DNA from: Streptomyces sp. TLI_105
Lineage (GTDB): Bacteria; Actinomycetota; Actinomycetes; Streptomycetales; Streptomycetaceae
Assembly (NCBI RefSeq): GCF_900105415.1
Contig: NZ_FNSM01000001.1
Location: 186,001-250,000 of the forward strand
DNA: 64,000 nt
Direction of reading: 5' to 3'
The notes below the pieces were generated by a model that saw only the letters and a program-made list of their open reading frames with translations, searched no databases and was not told the DNA's origin. The position numbers and the translations under genes are program-made. Each line of letters opens with the position of its first letter. The first letter of the stretch is position 1. This document shows, piece by piece, positions 34,823-43,485 of the stretch.

Positions 34823-35425
34823 ATGAGGGAGACCACCACGCCCGGCCTGCGCATGAAGACCCGCCGAGCCGTCACAGAAGCCCTGGCCGACACGGCCCTC
34901 GAGCTCTTCGACACCACCGGCTTCGACCAGGTCACGGTGGCCGACATCGTCGCGGCGGCCGGCATCTCCCAGCGCAGCTTCTTCCGCTACTTCAACAACA
35001 AGGAGGACGTGGTCTTCGGCGACCGCATCCCCTCCGCCGACGAGGTCCGGAACGAATTGCTCCGGCACCTCGACGGAAACTCCGTATGGGACGCGCTGCG
35101 CGCCACTTTCCGCACAGCAGCCCTTCAGATGGACGACGACACGGGGCACTGGAAAAGGGCCACCCGCGTCATCTGCCATACGCCCGGCCTACGCGCGCGC
35201 TACCTGGAGAAGCACCTGGCCTGGACCGACGCCCTCGTGCCCGAGATCGCGCCCCGGATCAATCCCGATGGCCCCGACGCCGGACTCCGGGCTCAGACGA
35301 TGATCAACACCGCGTTGGGCTGCTTCGACGTCGCCCTGATGCGCTGGTCCGAGAGCGGCTCGGACCTCTCCCTCGCCGCCCTCGTCGACGACGTGTTCGG
35401 GTTCGTGCGGTTCCCTCACGCCTGA
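34823..35425 (+). CDS. TetR family regulator of the DJ-1/ALDH operon
   Basis: 200 residues. The helix-turn-helix is at about 15-60 (AVTEALADTALELFDTTGFD, VADIVAAAGISQRSFFRYFN), closest to the MftR-like branch with its FFRYF and NKEDVVF signature. The C-terminal domain is all-helical. Divergent from the DJ-1 operon across 200 bp that contains a perfect dyad, so it is the likely local repressor. The effector may be a carbonyl compound, judged only from the operon's enzymes. Confidence 0.9.
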   Translation: MRETTTPGLRMKTRRAVTEALADTALELFDTTGFDQVTVADIVAAAGISQRSFFRYFNNKEDVVFGDRIPSADEVRNELLRHLDGNSVWDALRATFRTAALQMDDDTGHWKRATRVICHTPGLRARYLEKHLAWTDALVPEIAPRINPDGPDAGLRAQTMINTALGCFDVALMRWSESGSDLSLAALVDDVFGFVRFPHA

Positions 35426-35444
35426 CGAGCGTGCCGCCGAGGCA

Positions 35445-35830
35445 CTACGTTCCCGTGCCCGCCAGGTTCGCGGTGCCGCCTGCCTCTGTTCCGAAGGGGC
35501 CCGGCCGCGAGGCGCGGCGTTGGCGCAGTACCGCCGCGAGCATGGTGACGAGGACGCCTACGACCGCCCAAGCCGACAGGACCAGCAGGGATGGGGTCAT
35601 GTTGCCGCCGTGGAAGGAGGAGATCGAGCGGCCTGCCCAGGCACTCGTTCCCGACGGCAGGGCCGGACCGATCGCCTGCCAGAACGACGGCAGCATCGGC
35701 GCGGGGAAGGCTCCACCGGCGCTCGGGTTGCCCGCGATGACGACGAGCAGCGTGTCGGCGGCACCGGCCGGGTACACCACAAGCGCACCGCCGATATCCC
35801 GGTTTCGGAGAAGGTGCCCTGTTTCATGCC
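35445..35830 (-). pseudogene. DUF3533/YhgE-like membrane protein C-terminal fragment
   Basis: A minus frame reads MVYPAGAADTLLVVIAGNPS, then LPSFWQAIGPALPSGTSAWA and LSAWAVVGVLVTMLAAVLRQ to a basic tail. It has the layout of the last part of ABC-2-like DUF3533 membrane proteins. The upstream part (MKQGTFSETGISAV) is in another frame, and the front half is absent. Confidence 0.55.
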
Positions 35831-36108
35831 CTCAACGGTCCCGGGCACTGGGCACTCACACAGGCGGAAGGCATCCGAACGGATCCCGGCGCGGACGTCC
35901 GCAGCACCGGCCGTCCAGCAGGACGCAGGACGCAGGAACAACCCCATGCCGGTTGCTGCGCCTGGGGCACCGCCGGCCGGGTTGCGGTGGGCTGACAGGG
36001 CACAAACGATGGAACCGGGCACTGACGCCCAGGGCGGGGAACCACCACTCGCGGCCGGTAGGGCCGCAAGAACAGGGCACTTGTGTGCTCGTGACAACGG
36101 AGTCGATG

Positions 36109-37083
36109 ATGACTGAGCTTCCTCCTCCGATCACGCCTTACCTCGAGCCGGCCGCGAAGGAGCTGTGCGAGGCGACCGATCCGCACCCCCGGATCTACGA
36201 GGTGCCGCCCGAGAAGGGCCGTGACATCCTCCTCGGCCTGCAGAGCGACACGAGCGTGCCCCGCCCCGAGGTCGACGAGGAATGGGTGGAGGTGGACGCG
36301 GGCGAGTGGGGCACCGTCCGCACCCGCATCATCCGCCCCAAGGGAGCCACCGGCCCCCTGCCCGTGGTGTTCTACATCCACGGCGCCGGCTGGGTCTTCG
36401 GCGACGAGCAGACCCACGACCGCCTCTTCCGCGAACTGGCCGTCGGGGCCGACGCCGCCGGCGTCTTCCCCGTCTACGACCGCGCCCCGGAGGCGAAGTA
36501 CCCCACCCAGGTCGAGCAGAACTACGCCGTCGGCCAGTGGGTCATGCAGCACGGCGCCGAGCACAACCTGGACACCTCCCGCATCGCCGTCACCGGCGAA
36601 TCGGTCGGCGGCTGCATGTCCACGGTCTTCGCCCTGATGAACAAGGAACGCGGTGGCATCGACCTCAAGGCCCAGTGCCTGCTCTACCCGGTCACCAACG
36701 CCGACTTCGACACCCCCTCCTACCTGCAGTTCGCCGAGGGCTACTACCTCACCCGCGACGGCATGCAGTGGTTCTGGGACGCCTACACCACCGACCCCGC
36801 CCAGCGCGCCGAACACCACGCCTCCCCCCTGCGGGCCTCCCTCGACCAGCTCAAGGACCTGCCCACCACCCTGGTCATCACCGACGAGGCCGACGTCCTG
36901 CGCGACGAGGGCGAGCAGTACGCCAACAAGCTCCGCGAAGCCGGCGTCGACGTCACCTCCGTCCGCGTCGCCGGCATGGTCCACGACTTCCTCCTCCTCG
37001 ACAGCCTCCGCGACACCCGCGCCGCCAACGTCGCCCGCAAACTCGCCGTCGACTTCCTCCACACCGCACTCCACAACACCTGA
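36109..37083 (+). CDS. alpha/beta-hydrolase, HSL (hormone-sensitive lipase) family
   Basis: 324 residues. Oxyanion motif HGAGW (91-95, the HGGGW equivalent), nucleophile S165 in GESVGG, catalytic Asp in ITDEADVLRDEG and His in MVHDF complete the HSL triad. Probably a cytoplasmic esterase for medium acyl or lactone-like substrates. I chose the second of two tandem ATGs (36109) because CGGAG lies six bases before it. A strong hairpin follows, then operator sites and the OYE gene, so it is probably a separate transcript. Confidence 0.9.
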   Translation: MTELPPPITPYLEPAAKELCEATDPHPRIYEVPPEKGRDILLGLQSDTSVPRPEVDEEWVEVDAGEWGTVRTRIIRPKGATGPLPVVFYIHGAGWVFGDEQTHDRLFRELAVGADAAGVFPVYDRAPEAKYPTQVEQNYAVGQWVMQHGAEHNLDTSRIAVTGESVGGCMSTVFALMNKERGGIDLKAQCLLYPVTNADFDTPSYLQFAEGYYLTRDGMQWFWDAYTTDPAQRAEHHASPLRASLDQLKDLPTTLVITDEADVLRDEGEQYANKLREAGVDVTSVRVAGMVHDFLLLDSLRDTRAANVARKLAVDFLHTALHNT

Positions 37084-37120
37084 CACACCCCGTGCTTCTC
37101 TGTGCATGAAGCACGAAGCC

Positions 37121-37155
37121 GGGCCTGCCGACGCCATCACGGCGTCGGCAGGCCC
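37121..37155 (+). terminator. strong hairpin terminator
   Basis: GGGCCTGCCGACGCC, loop ATCAC, then the exact 15-base complement. It lies 38 bp past the hydrolase stop. No T-run, as is common in actinobacteria. Confidence 0.75.
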
Positions 37156-37220
37156 GGGCCGCGTTTCGGCGGGGCCGTCGGTGCCGACCACCCGTTTTGC
37201 GAGATACCCCACACCCCTCG

Positions 37221-37270
37221 ATGTTTACGATGCCTACATCATTGCCCTAATGTGAGTGGTGCACACATCG
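37221..37270. promoter_or_regulatory. regulon operators, sites B1 and B2 (ATGT-N11-ACAT)
   Basis: B1 at 37221-37241 begins ATGTTTACGATGCCTACAT. B2 at 37250-37270 begins ATGTGAGTGGTGCACACAT. Both keep ATGT and ACAT 11 bases apart. They lie 30-80 bp before the OYE-1 start, in an AT-rich pocket. Confidence 0.7.
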
Positions 37271-37299
37271 TAAGTGATCGAGATGGAAGAGAGAACGGG

Positions 37300-38544
37300 A
37301 TGACCAGCGAGCTGTTCTCGCCGTTGACCCTGCGCTCCGGGCAGGTACTGAAGAACCGGATCGCGAAGGCGGCCATGGAGGAGAACATGGCCGGCGACGG
37401 CCAGCTCCCCGACTGGCAGCTACTGTCGCTGTACAAGCACTGGGCCTCCGGCGGCGCCGGACTGCTGATCACCGGCAACGTGATGGTCCACGCCGAGGCG
37501 CTGACCGGCCCCGCCGGAGTCGTACTCGATGAGAATGCGCCCCTGGAGCCGTTCGTCGACTGGGCGAAGGCCGCCAAGGCCGGCGGGGCTGCGATCTGGA
37601 TGCAGATCAACCACCCCGGCCGACAGGTAGCCTCCGACATGCCCGGCGTCGTGTGGGGCCCGACCGACATCGGCGTGTCCCTGGGCAAGCACAGCAGCCG
37701 CTTCGGCCGCCCCACCGCGATGACTCCCCAGCAGATCGAGGACACCGTGACCCGGTACGCGGTGACCGCGCGCCGTGCCGAAAAGGCCGGCTTCGACGGC
37801 GTCGAGATCCACGCCGCGCACGGCTACCTGCTCTCGCAGTTCCTCTCCCCCCTCGTCAACAAGCGCACCGACCGGTGGGGCGGGTCCCTGGAGAACCGGG
37901 CCCGGATGCTGCTGGACATCGTCCGCGCCGTCCGCGCCTCGGTCTCCCCGTCCTTCGCCGTCGCGGTGAAGCTCAACTCCGCCGACTTCCAGCGCGGAGG
38001 GTTCGACGCCGACGACGCCCGCCAGGTCATCGAGATGCTCGAACCGCTCGGCGTCGACCTGGTCGAACTGTCCGGCGGCAGCTACGAGAGCCCCGCGATG
38101 ACCGGCCGCCCCGCCGACGACCGCACCCAGGCCCGCGAGGCCTACTTCCTCGACCTCGCCAAGGACCTCGTCAAGACCAGCCCCATCCCGCTCATGCTCA
38201 CCGGCGGCATCACCAAGCGCGCGACCGCGGACAAGGTCCTCGACAGCGGCGTGGCGGTCATCGGCATGGGTACTGCCCTGGCCGTCACCCCCGACCTCCC
38301 CGAGCGCTGGCGCCAGGGCCGCGAGGCCGACCGCACCATGCGCCCGGTGACCTGGTCCGACAAGGCCCTCGCCTCCGCCGCCGGCATGGCTCAGGTCCGC
38401 CACCAGATGCGCCGCCTCTCTCGCGGCGACAACCCCAGGCCCGGTGCCCACCCGGTGATCGCCCTGATCTCCGAACGCCGCAAGCAGCGACGGGCCCTGC
38501 GCAACTACCGCGCCTGGCTGACCAGTTCTCGGGCCGCGGCCTGA
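37300..38544 (+). CDS. OYE-family NADH:flavin oxidoreductase (copy 1)
   Basis: 414 residues. FMN/TIM-barrel enzyme with QINHPGRQ (102-109), EIHAAHGYLLSQFLSP (169-184; H171 and H174 bind the substrate carbonyl), NKRTDRWGGSLENR and the C-terminal phosphate site GVAVIGMGTAL. It reduces C=C bonds of alpha,beta-unsaturated carbonyls. The length and lack of Fe-S cysteines mark the short OYE class. About half the protein is nearly identical to the copy at 50962. Two regulon operators precede it, and GAGAACGGG is a weak ribosome site. Confidence 0.92.
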   Translation: MTSELFSPLTLRSGQVLKNRIAKAAMEENMAGDGQLPDWQLLSLYKHWASGGAGLLITGNVMVHAEALTGPAGVVLDENAPLEPFVDWAKAAKAGGAAIWMQINHPGRQVASDMPGVVWGPTDIGVSLGKHSSRFGRPTAMTPQQIEDTVTRYAVTARRAEKAGFDGVEIHAAHGYLLSQFLSPLVNKRTDRWGGSLENRARMLLDIVRAVRASVSPSFAVAVKLNSADFQRGGFDADDARQVIEMLEPLGVDLVELSGGSYESPAMTGRPADDRTQAREAYFLDLAKDLVKTSPIPLMLTGGITKRATADKVLDSGVAVIGMGTALAVTPDLPERWRQGREADRTMRPVTWSDKALASAAGMAQVRHQMRRLSRGDNPRPGAHPVIALISERRKQRRALRNYRAWLTSSRAAA

Positions 38545-38882
38545 GAAGGACGCCGATGGCGCCCCATGGCGCGCCTCTCCGCTCTGCCCGGGGGCGCCAT
38601 CGCTCGTCGTCTTGCCATCCGTCCCCGGCACTCGGCGTTTGCCGCACCATGCCGTCCGCTCCGCCCAGGCGCCCTGCTGCATGAAGCGCTCCCCCGCGAC
38701 CGCCTGCGAAGCCGACCATCGCAGGCGGTCCGACACGTGACCCGCCTGGACGCCGTCAGCTGGCCACAGTGCCGGCCGACGCACCTGCGGCGCGGCGCAC
38801 GGTCCCGGCTACGAGGGGCACGCCTGACGGACACGGTCGGAGTACCCGGAAGACCGTCCGACCCGGACAAGGGAGCGCGAAG
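38545..38882. other. intergenic region after OYE-1
   Basis: Holds the terminator-like hairpin at 38555-38601. The rest shows no convincing gene. Confidence 0.45.
38555..38601 (+). terminator. hairpin terminator after OYE-1
   Basis: GATGGCGCCCC (38555-38565) pairs perfectly with GGGGCGCCATC (38591-38601) across a 25-base loop, 10 bp past the OYE stop. Confidence 0.6.
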
Positions 38883-39260
38883 ATGACAGAACCGAGCCAG
38901 AGCCCCGGCGCCCCGAAGAACCTCGAAGGCTCCTTGCCGGAGGGTCCTCGCGCACCCGACGGCCGTTCGGTGCCGTACCGGCGCGACATCCCGGAGTCCA
39001 GGGGCATCCACAACTCGGCGCCGGAGGCCTCTGGACCTGCGATGCCCGTACTCCCGTATCTTGCCTACGAGTTCCACCGCGTCACGGACAAGCAGCGGTC
39101 GGCCGACGACAGCCCGCAGGGCTCCCCCGCCCTGGCGGAGCAGTCGTTTCCCGATCCGGATGAGAACCCGGACGAATCCACTGTTCTGCCCGGAGCTGTC
39201 ACCACGGTGTGGTCCGGCATTTTCGCCACCGCGCACCGCCGGCTCGGAGAAGGCCGTTGA
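38883..39260 (+). CDS. hypothetical protein, 125 aa, largely disordered
   Basis: Rich in Pro, Ser, Asp and Glu (MTEPSQSPGAPKNLEGSLPE, then FPDPDENPDESTVLPGAVTT) with a short more ordered middle (AMPVLPYLAYEFHRVTD). No membrane segment or recognised domain. An AGGGAG ribosome site seven bases before the ATG at 38883 supports it as a real gene. Function unknown. Confidence 0.55.
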   Translation: MTEPSQSPGAPKNLEGSLPEGPRAPDGRSVPYRRDIPESRGIHNSAPEASGPAMPVLPYLAYEFHRVTDKQRSADDSPQGSPALAEQSFPDPDENPDESTVLPGAVTTVWSGIFATAHRRLGEGR

Positions 39261-39375
39261 CGTACGCCCCAAGGACGATGCGGGCCTGGTCCGTCCGCTC
39301 CTTTGAAAGTTTCCCGATCGGGGGGACCGCCGAGGTGAGCCCGAAAGGGACCAAGGGATGATCTTGGAGCTCTAG

Positions 39376-39795
39376 AGGGGTCTTGCCGATCGTTGGTCGA
39401 GCCAGATGAGGGTGCCGGCGAGGGTGATGGCGGCGAGGTAGCGGTCGGGGTGTCTGTCGTAGCGGGTGGCGATGCCGCGCCACTGCTTGAGCCGGTGGAA
39501 GCAGCGCTCGACGACGTTGCGCCGCCGCTAGGCGGACCTGTCGAAGGCGCAAGGCCGTTCACGGCGCCGTCTGCGGCCGGCGAGCTGGTCGACGCGTTCG
39601 GGAATCGTGGCCTTGATCCCGCGCCGGCGGAGGTGGGCCCGGAAGCCGCGGACGGAGTAGCCCTTGTCCGAGCTCCCTTGGGCAGCCGCGTGCTGGTGAG
39701 CCCGCACGGTCGTGGAGCCGTTCGCGACCAGCCAGTCCACCTCCGCCCACGCGGCGTCAGAGATCTCCCCCTCACCACCAGACCAATGATCCGAT
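39376..39795 (-). pseudogene. IS5-like transposase remnant with deletion and nonsense codon
   Basis: Pieces in order: VDWLVANGSTTVRAHQHAA (Asp replaced in the catalytic strand), DKGYSVRGFRAHLRRRGIKA, IPERVDQLAGRRRRRERPCA, a TAG at about 39531, then RRRNVVERCFHRLKQWRGIA with the catalytic Glu, ending LAGTLIWLDQRSARPL. The N-terminal third is missing. It is a different IS5 subgroup from the 39857 element next to it. Confidence 0.8.
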
Positions 39796-39856
39796 GATCG
39801 GAAAGACGCCCCCTAGGTTCTGTCCGGCGGATCATGTGATCGCCCCATGGACCATT

Positions 39857-40747
39857 GTGTTGGTCGTGGGGCGGGGTGATCTTACGAACGACGAGTGGGC
39901 GCAACTGGCACCACATCTACCGAAGACCGGGTGCCGTGGCGGACGTTGGACTGATCACCGGATGGTGATCAACGGGATCCTGTTCCGGGTCCGCACGGGT
40001 GTCCCGTGGCGGGACCTGCCGGAGCGGTTCGGGAACTGGAAGACCCTGTACGAGCGCCACCGCCGGTGGTCGGCGGACGGCACTTGGGAAAGGATCCTCC
40101 AGACCGTTCAGGCCGAGGCGGACTCTCAGGGGCGCATCGACTGGAGCATGGTGGGCGTGGACTCCACCTCGTGCCGGGCCCACCAGCATGCTGCCGGTGC
40201 GCCGCGCAGGACACCCAGGATCCCGAAGCGGAGATCAACACCTCGGCAACACCGCCCCGACGAAGGACTCGGCCGGTCCCGTGGCGGCCTCACTTCCAAG
40301 ATCCACCTTGCCGGGGAAGGCGGCCGCCGTCCCCTGGCCATGCTGATCACGCCCGGTCAGTGGGGCGACAGCCCACAGCTGATCCCGGTCCTTGAACGCA
40401 TCAGGGTCAAGCGCCCGAGCGGCGGGCATCCGCGCACCCGCCCCGGCCACCTCGGCGGCGACAAGGCGTACAGCTCCCGCCGCAATCGCCGCTACCTGCG
40501 TAGACGCCAGATCAAGCACACCATCCCGGAGCCGAAGGACCAGCGGGCCAACCGCCGGCGCCGCGGCAGCCGAGGAGGCCGGCCTGCGGGTTTCGATAAG
40601 GAGATGTACAGGCGCCGGAACGAGGTCGAGCGGACGATCAACCGACTCAAGCACTCCAGGGCCGTCGCGACGCGGTATGACAAGCGTGCCTACGTCTTCC
40701 ACGGCACCGTCACCGTCGCGTCGATACGCCTCTGGCTCAGACCGTGA
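39857..40747 (+). CDS. IS5-family DDE transposase, apparently intact
   Basis: 296 residues from GTG 39857. A DUF4096-type N-terminal domain (LTNDEWAQLAPHLPKTGCRG, TDHRMVINGILFRVRTGVPW, RDLPERFGNWKTLYERHRRW) precedes the DDE core. That core has VGVDSTSCRAHQHAAG (first Asp), GGDKAYSSRRNRRYLRRR (second Asp) and RRNEVERTINRLKHSRAVAT (Glu). No stop or frame break is seen, so it may still be functional. GTG at 39866 is an alternative start. Confidence 0.85.
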   Translation: MLVVGRGDLTNDEWAQLAPHLPKTGCRGGRWTDHRMVINGILFRVRTGVPWRDLPERFGNWKTLYERHRRWSADGTWERILQTVQAEADSQGRIDWSMVGVDSTSCRAHQHAAGAPRRTPRIPKRRSTPRQHRPDEGLGRSRGGLTSKIHLAGEGGRRPLAMLITPGQWGDSPQLIPVLERIRVKRPSGGHPRTRPGHLGGDKAYSSRRNRRYLRRRQIKHTIPEPKDQRANRRRRGSRGGRPAGFDKEMYRRRNEVERTINRLKHSRAVATRYDKRAYVFHGTVTVASIRLWLRP

Positions 40748-41475
40748 TCAGCCCGCGTCCGGAGTATCGGCCTGCTTCGCCGGCTCGGCAGTGACCTGCC
40801 TCAGCAGCACCGTTGGCGATGGCATGACGGCGTACCAGGTGTTCGCACTCTCCTCGGTGACCGGGGCCCAGGCTGCAACTACGGGGAGTTCACAGTGGTC
40901 GCCGGCCTCCAGCGGGGGCAGCGTCCAGGACATGCCGTGGTAGTGACCATAGGTCCACGCCCCACGTGCTGAACGAGTGGTTGTGTACCTCGTCGATCAG
41001 CGCAGCCCACCGCCGGGGTACCTCTCCTGCGTCGGCGGCCCCGCAGATCGCCTCCTCGTCACTGCCTCCGACAGTGAGCCGGATCGTCTCGTCCTCCACC
41101 GTAATAGCTGCCAGCGCCTGCCCCCCCGTCGTACCCTCCGTCTGCACCCTCCGGAAGCCCTGCCGAGAACTGCACTCGCCCGAGCGGCGTGAAGGCGTCG
41201 ATTCGCCAGACTGCCGCACGGCAGTCGATCAGTGGCCCCCAGTTCTCGGGGTCGAGCTCGGGATCGTACGGGGTCAGCAGCAGCTCGACGCGGGCCCCGG
41301 GAGTTACCCAGCGGGCGAGCGTGCAGTCGCCCGGAAGTTGGAACAGCTCATCCGGCTGCAGCGGAAGGCTGGTGTTCCCAATCGTCGTAGTGAAGGTCAG
41401 CGGGCCGAATGGCGTGTCGATAGCCGGCTGATCGGAGGAACGCAGGCGGGTGCGCGGGAGGGTGGGGAGCAGCAC
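40748..41475 (-). pseudogene. passenger gene of unknown family, two frameshifts
   Basis: Reading across two slips gives a protein of about 240 residues: MLLPTLPRTRLRSSDQPAID start, GNTSLPLQPDELFQLPGDCT, YDPELDPENWGPLIDCRAAV; then, after a slip in or near a run of seven Gs (about 41128), AAITVEDETIRLTVGGSDEE and HNHSFSTWGVDL; then, after a second slip near 40948, YGHYHGMSWTLPPLEAGDH to the stop. No known domain is recognised. It lies between the transposase and the right end of the IS-like element. Confidence 0.6.
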
Positions 41476-41617
41476 CGCCCCAGCCTACTGCGGTGTGACC
41501 CGTTAAGATCCGCCGGACAGAACCTAGGGCCGGACGCTTGGCTCGCGAGAGGCGGGGAAGGCGGTCGTCGCATAGCGTCGACGCAGGCGCGTACGGATGG
41601 ACACGCCGACGGACACG

Positions 41618-41639
41618 CGTCCGCACCCGCGTGCGGACG
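41618..41639. promoter_or_regulatory. perfect dyad upstream of the molybdenum oxidoreductase operon
   Basis: CGTCCGCAC-CCGC-GTGCGGACG, about 115 bp before the first gene. It could be an operator or a leader hairpin. Confidence 0.4.
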
Positions 41640-41752
41640 GGCCGGCGGGCGTGCCGAGCGGCGACCCGGTCGGTCGGACCCGCCCACGTGCCGCCACCCG
41701 GCGAACGTCCGGGCCCGCGCCGGCGAAGGCCCCGAGGTGAGGAGGAAGGTCC

Positions 41753-42286
41753 GTGGACCAGACCCTGCCCGAGCGCGCGTCCACGGTGACGCTGCGCGTC
41801 AACGGAACGGACCGCGCGCTCACCCTGGACCACCGCACGACCCTGCTGGACGCGCTGCGCGACCACCTCGACCTCACCGGCACCAAGAAGGGCTGCGACC
41901 ACGGGCAGTGCGGTGCCTGCACCGTCCTCCTCGACGGCCGGCGCGTGAACAGCTGTCTGTTGTTCGCCGTCGCGTGCGCGGGCCGTTCCGTCACCACCGT
42001 CGAGGGCCTCATGGACGGCGAGCGCCTCCATCCGGTCCAGGAGGCGTTCGTCGCCCGGGACGCCCTGCAGTGCGGCTACTGCACACCGGGCCAGATCTGC
42101 TCGGCCATGGCCCTGCTGGACGAGGCGGCGCGCGGCGAACCGTCGCACGTGACACCGCCGGAACGCCCGCCGGGCGCCCCCGTCACCCTCACCCCGGACG
42201 AGATCCGGGAGCGCATGAGCGGGAACATCTGCCGCTGCGGCGCCTACCCGAACATCGTGGCCGCGATCGAGGAGGCCGCCCGGTGA
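41753..42286 (+). CDS. paoA: 2Fe-2S subunit of xanthine-dehydrogenase-family aldehyde oxidoreductase
   Basis: 177 residues. A plant-type 2Fe-2S cluster uses C48, C53, C56 and C68 (GCDHGQCGACTVLL, NSC). The second, all-helical cluster domain uses C107/C110 (QCGYCTPGQ) and the late NICRCGAYPN. GTG at 41753 sits behind a strong AGGAGGAAGG. No Tat signal, so it is cytoplasmic here, unlike E. coli PaoA. It overlaps the FAD-subunit gene by GTGA. Transfers electrons from the Mo centre to FAD. Confidence 0.93.
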   Translation: MDQTLPERASTVTLRVNGTDRALTLDHRTTLLDALRDHLDLTGTKKGCDHGQCGACTVLLDGRRVNSCLLFAVACAGRSVTTVEGLMDGERLHPVQEAFVARDALQCGYCTPGQICSAMALLDEAARGEPSHVTPPERPPGAPVTLTPDEIRERMSGNICRCGAYPNIVAAIEEAAR

Positions 42287-43284
42287 AGCCCTTCGCGTAC
42301 GTGCGCCCCGAACGCACCGAGGAGGCCATCGCGCACCTCGCGGCCCACCCCGGCGCCCGTTTCCTGGCGGGCGGCACCAACCTCGTGGACCTGATGAAGC
42401 TGGGCGTCACCGGCCCGCCGCTGCTCGTCGACCTCGGCGCCCTGCCCCTCGACGGCGTCGCGGAGACCCCCGACGGCGGCCTGCTGATCGGGGCGACCGC
42501 GCGCAACAGCGACGTCGCCGCCCACCCCGCCGTGCGCACCCGCTACCCCGTGCTGTCCCAGGCCCTGCTGGCCGGCGCCTCGCCCCAGCTCCGCAACGCG
42601 GCCACCACCGGAGGCAACCTCCTCCAGCGCACCCGCTGCCCCTACTTCCAGGACACGTCCACGCCCTGCAACAAGCGCGTGCCCGGTTCCGGCTGCCCCG
42701 CCCGGGAGGGCGTCCACCGGGACCTCGCGGTCCTCGGCCACTCCGCGCACTGTGTCGCCACGCACCCCTCGGACATGGCCGTCGCCCTCGCCGCCCTCGA
42801 CGCGGAGGTCCGGCTGCGCGGGGCGGACGGCGAACGGACGGTGCCCGTCGCCGCGTTCCACCGGCTGCCCGGCGACCGCCCGGACCTGGACACCGTCGTC
42901 GCACCCGGCGAACTCATCACGGGCGTGGCTCTCCCCGCACCGCCGCCCGGCGCTCTCAGCGCTTACCGCAAGGCCCGTGACCGCGCCTCGTACGCCTTCG
43001 CGCTCGCCTCCGTCGCCCTCGTCCTGACCGTCGAGGACGGCCGGGTGGGGCACGCCGCCCTCGCCTTCGGCGGTCTCGCCCACAAGCCCTGGCGGGCGCG
43101 GGCGGCGGAGGAGGTGTTGCGGGGCGCACCGGCCACCACCGAGACCTTCCGGCGGGCCGCCGACGCCGAACTCGCCGCCGCCGAGCCCCTCCGCGACAAC
43201 GGCTTCAAGGTGCCGCTGGCCCGCAACCTCGCCGTGAGCCTCCTGGGGGACCTCGCGTCCCGCGCCGCCGCGGCCGCCCCGTGA
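42283..43284 (+). CDS. paoB: FAD-binding subunit of xanthine-dehydrogenase-family aldehyde oxidoreductase
   Basis: 333 residues. The FAD-binding fold starts with FAYVRPERTEEAIAHL and the FAD loop FLAGGTNLVDLMKLG (about 27-41). NAATTGGNLLQRTRCPYFQD and the four-Cys segment CPYFQDTSTPCNKRVPGSGC match the extra 4Fe-4S-binding insert of PaoB/YagS. The C-terminal CO-dehydrogenase-flavoprotein domain follows. GTG start coupled to the preceding gene. It hands electrons to the final acceptor. Confidence 0.93.
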   Translation: MKPFAYVRPERTEEAIAHLAAHPGARFLAGGTNLVDLMKLGVTGPPLLVDLGALPLDGVAETPDGGLLIGATARNSDVAAHPAVRTRYPVLSQALLAGASPQLRNAATTGGNLLQRTRCPYFQDTSTPCNKRVPGSGCPAREGVHRDLAVLGHSAHCVATHPSDMAVALAALDAEVRLRGADGERTVPVAAFHRLPGDRPDLDTVVAPGELITGVALPAPPPGALSAYRKARDRASYAFALASVALVLTVEDGRVGHAALAFGGLAHKPWRARAAEEVLRGAPATTETFRRAADAELAAAEPLRDNGFKVPLARNLAVSLLGDLASRAAAAAP

Positions 43285-43485
43285 CGACCACGACGCGCCC
43301 GCGGCCGCACCCCGACGCCGCCCCCGCCGGCGCCCCGCGGCGCGTCGCCCGTCCGCCACGCCGCCCTGATGTCCTGCCCGGCGTCGACCCGCCCGCCCGG
43401 CATCCGTCCGCCCGGCATCCGTCCGCCCACCGAACGTCCGATCGCCCACACCCCGCCGTACGCCGACCGGAGGAGGCACCGCGCC

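Larger units (their letters stand above)
39817..41523. mobile_element. IS5-like element with an extra passenger segment
   Basis: Perfect 17-bp terminal inverted repeats, GTTCTGTCCGGCGGATC at 39817-39833 and its complement at 41507-41523, each bounded outside by CTAG. CTAG may be the duplicated target. The transposase occupies only the first 930 bp; the remaining 740 bp hold an unrelated broken gene in the opposite direction. Either the element carries cargo or two copies recombined around it. Confidence 0.75.

Noticed and set aside
34801..36108. An open frame that would extend the HSL-type hydrolase N-terminus by more than 400 residues
   Set aside because: The extension is antisense to a membrane-protein relic and out of frame over the TetR gene; the ATG at 36109 has a proper ribosome site and gives the normal family length.
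36109..38544. Hydrolase and OYE-1 as one operon
   Set aside because: A 15-bp perfect hairpin and two operator dyads lie in the 216-bp gap, so separate transcription is more likely.
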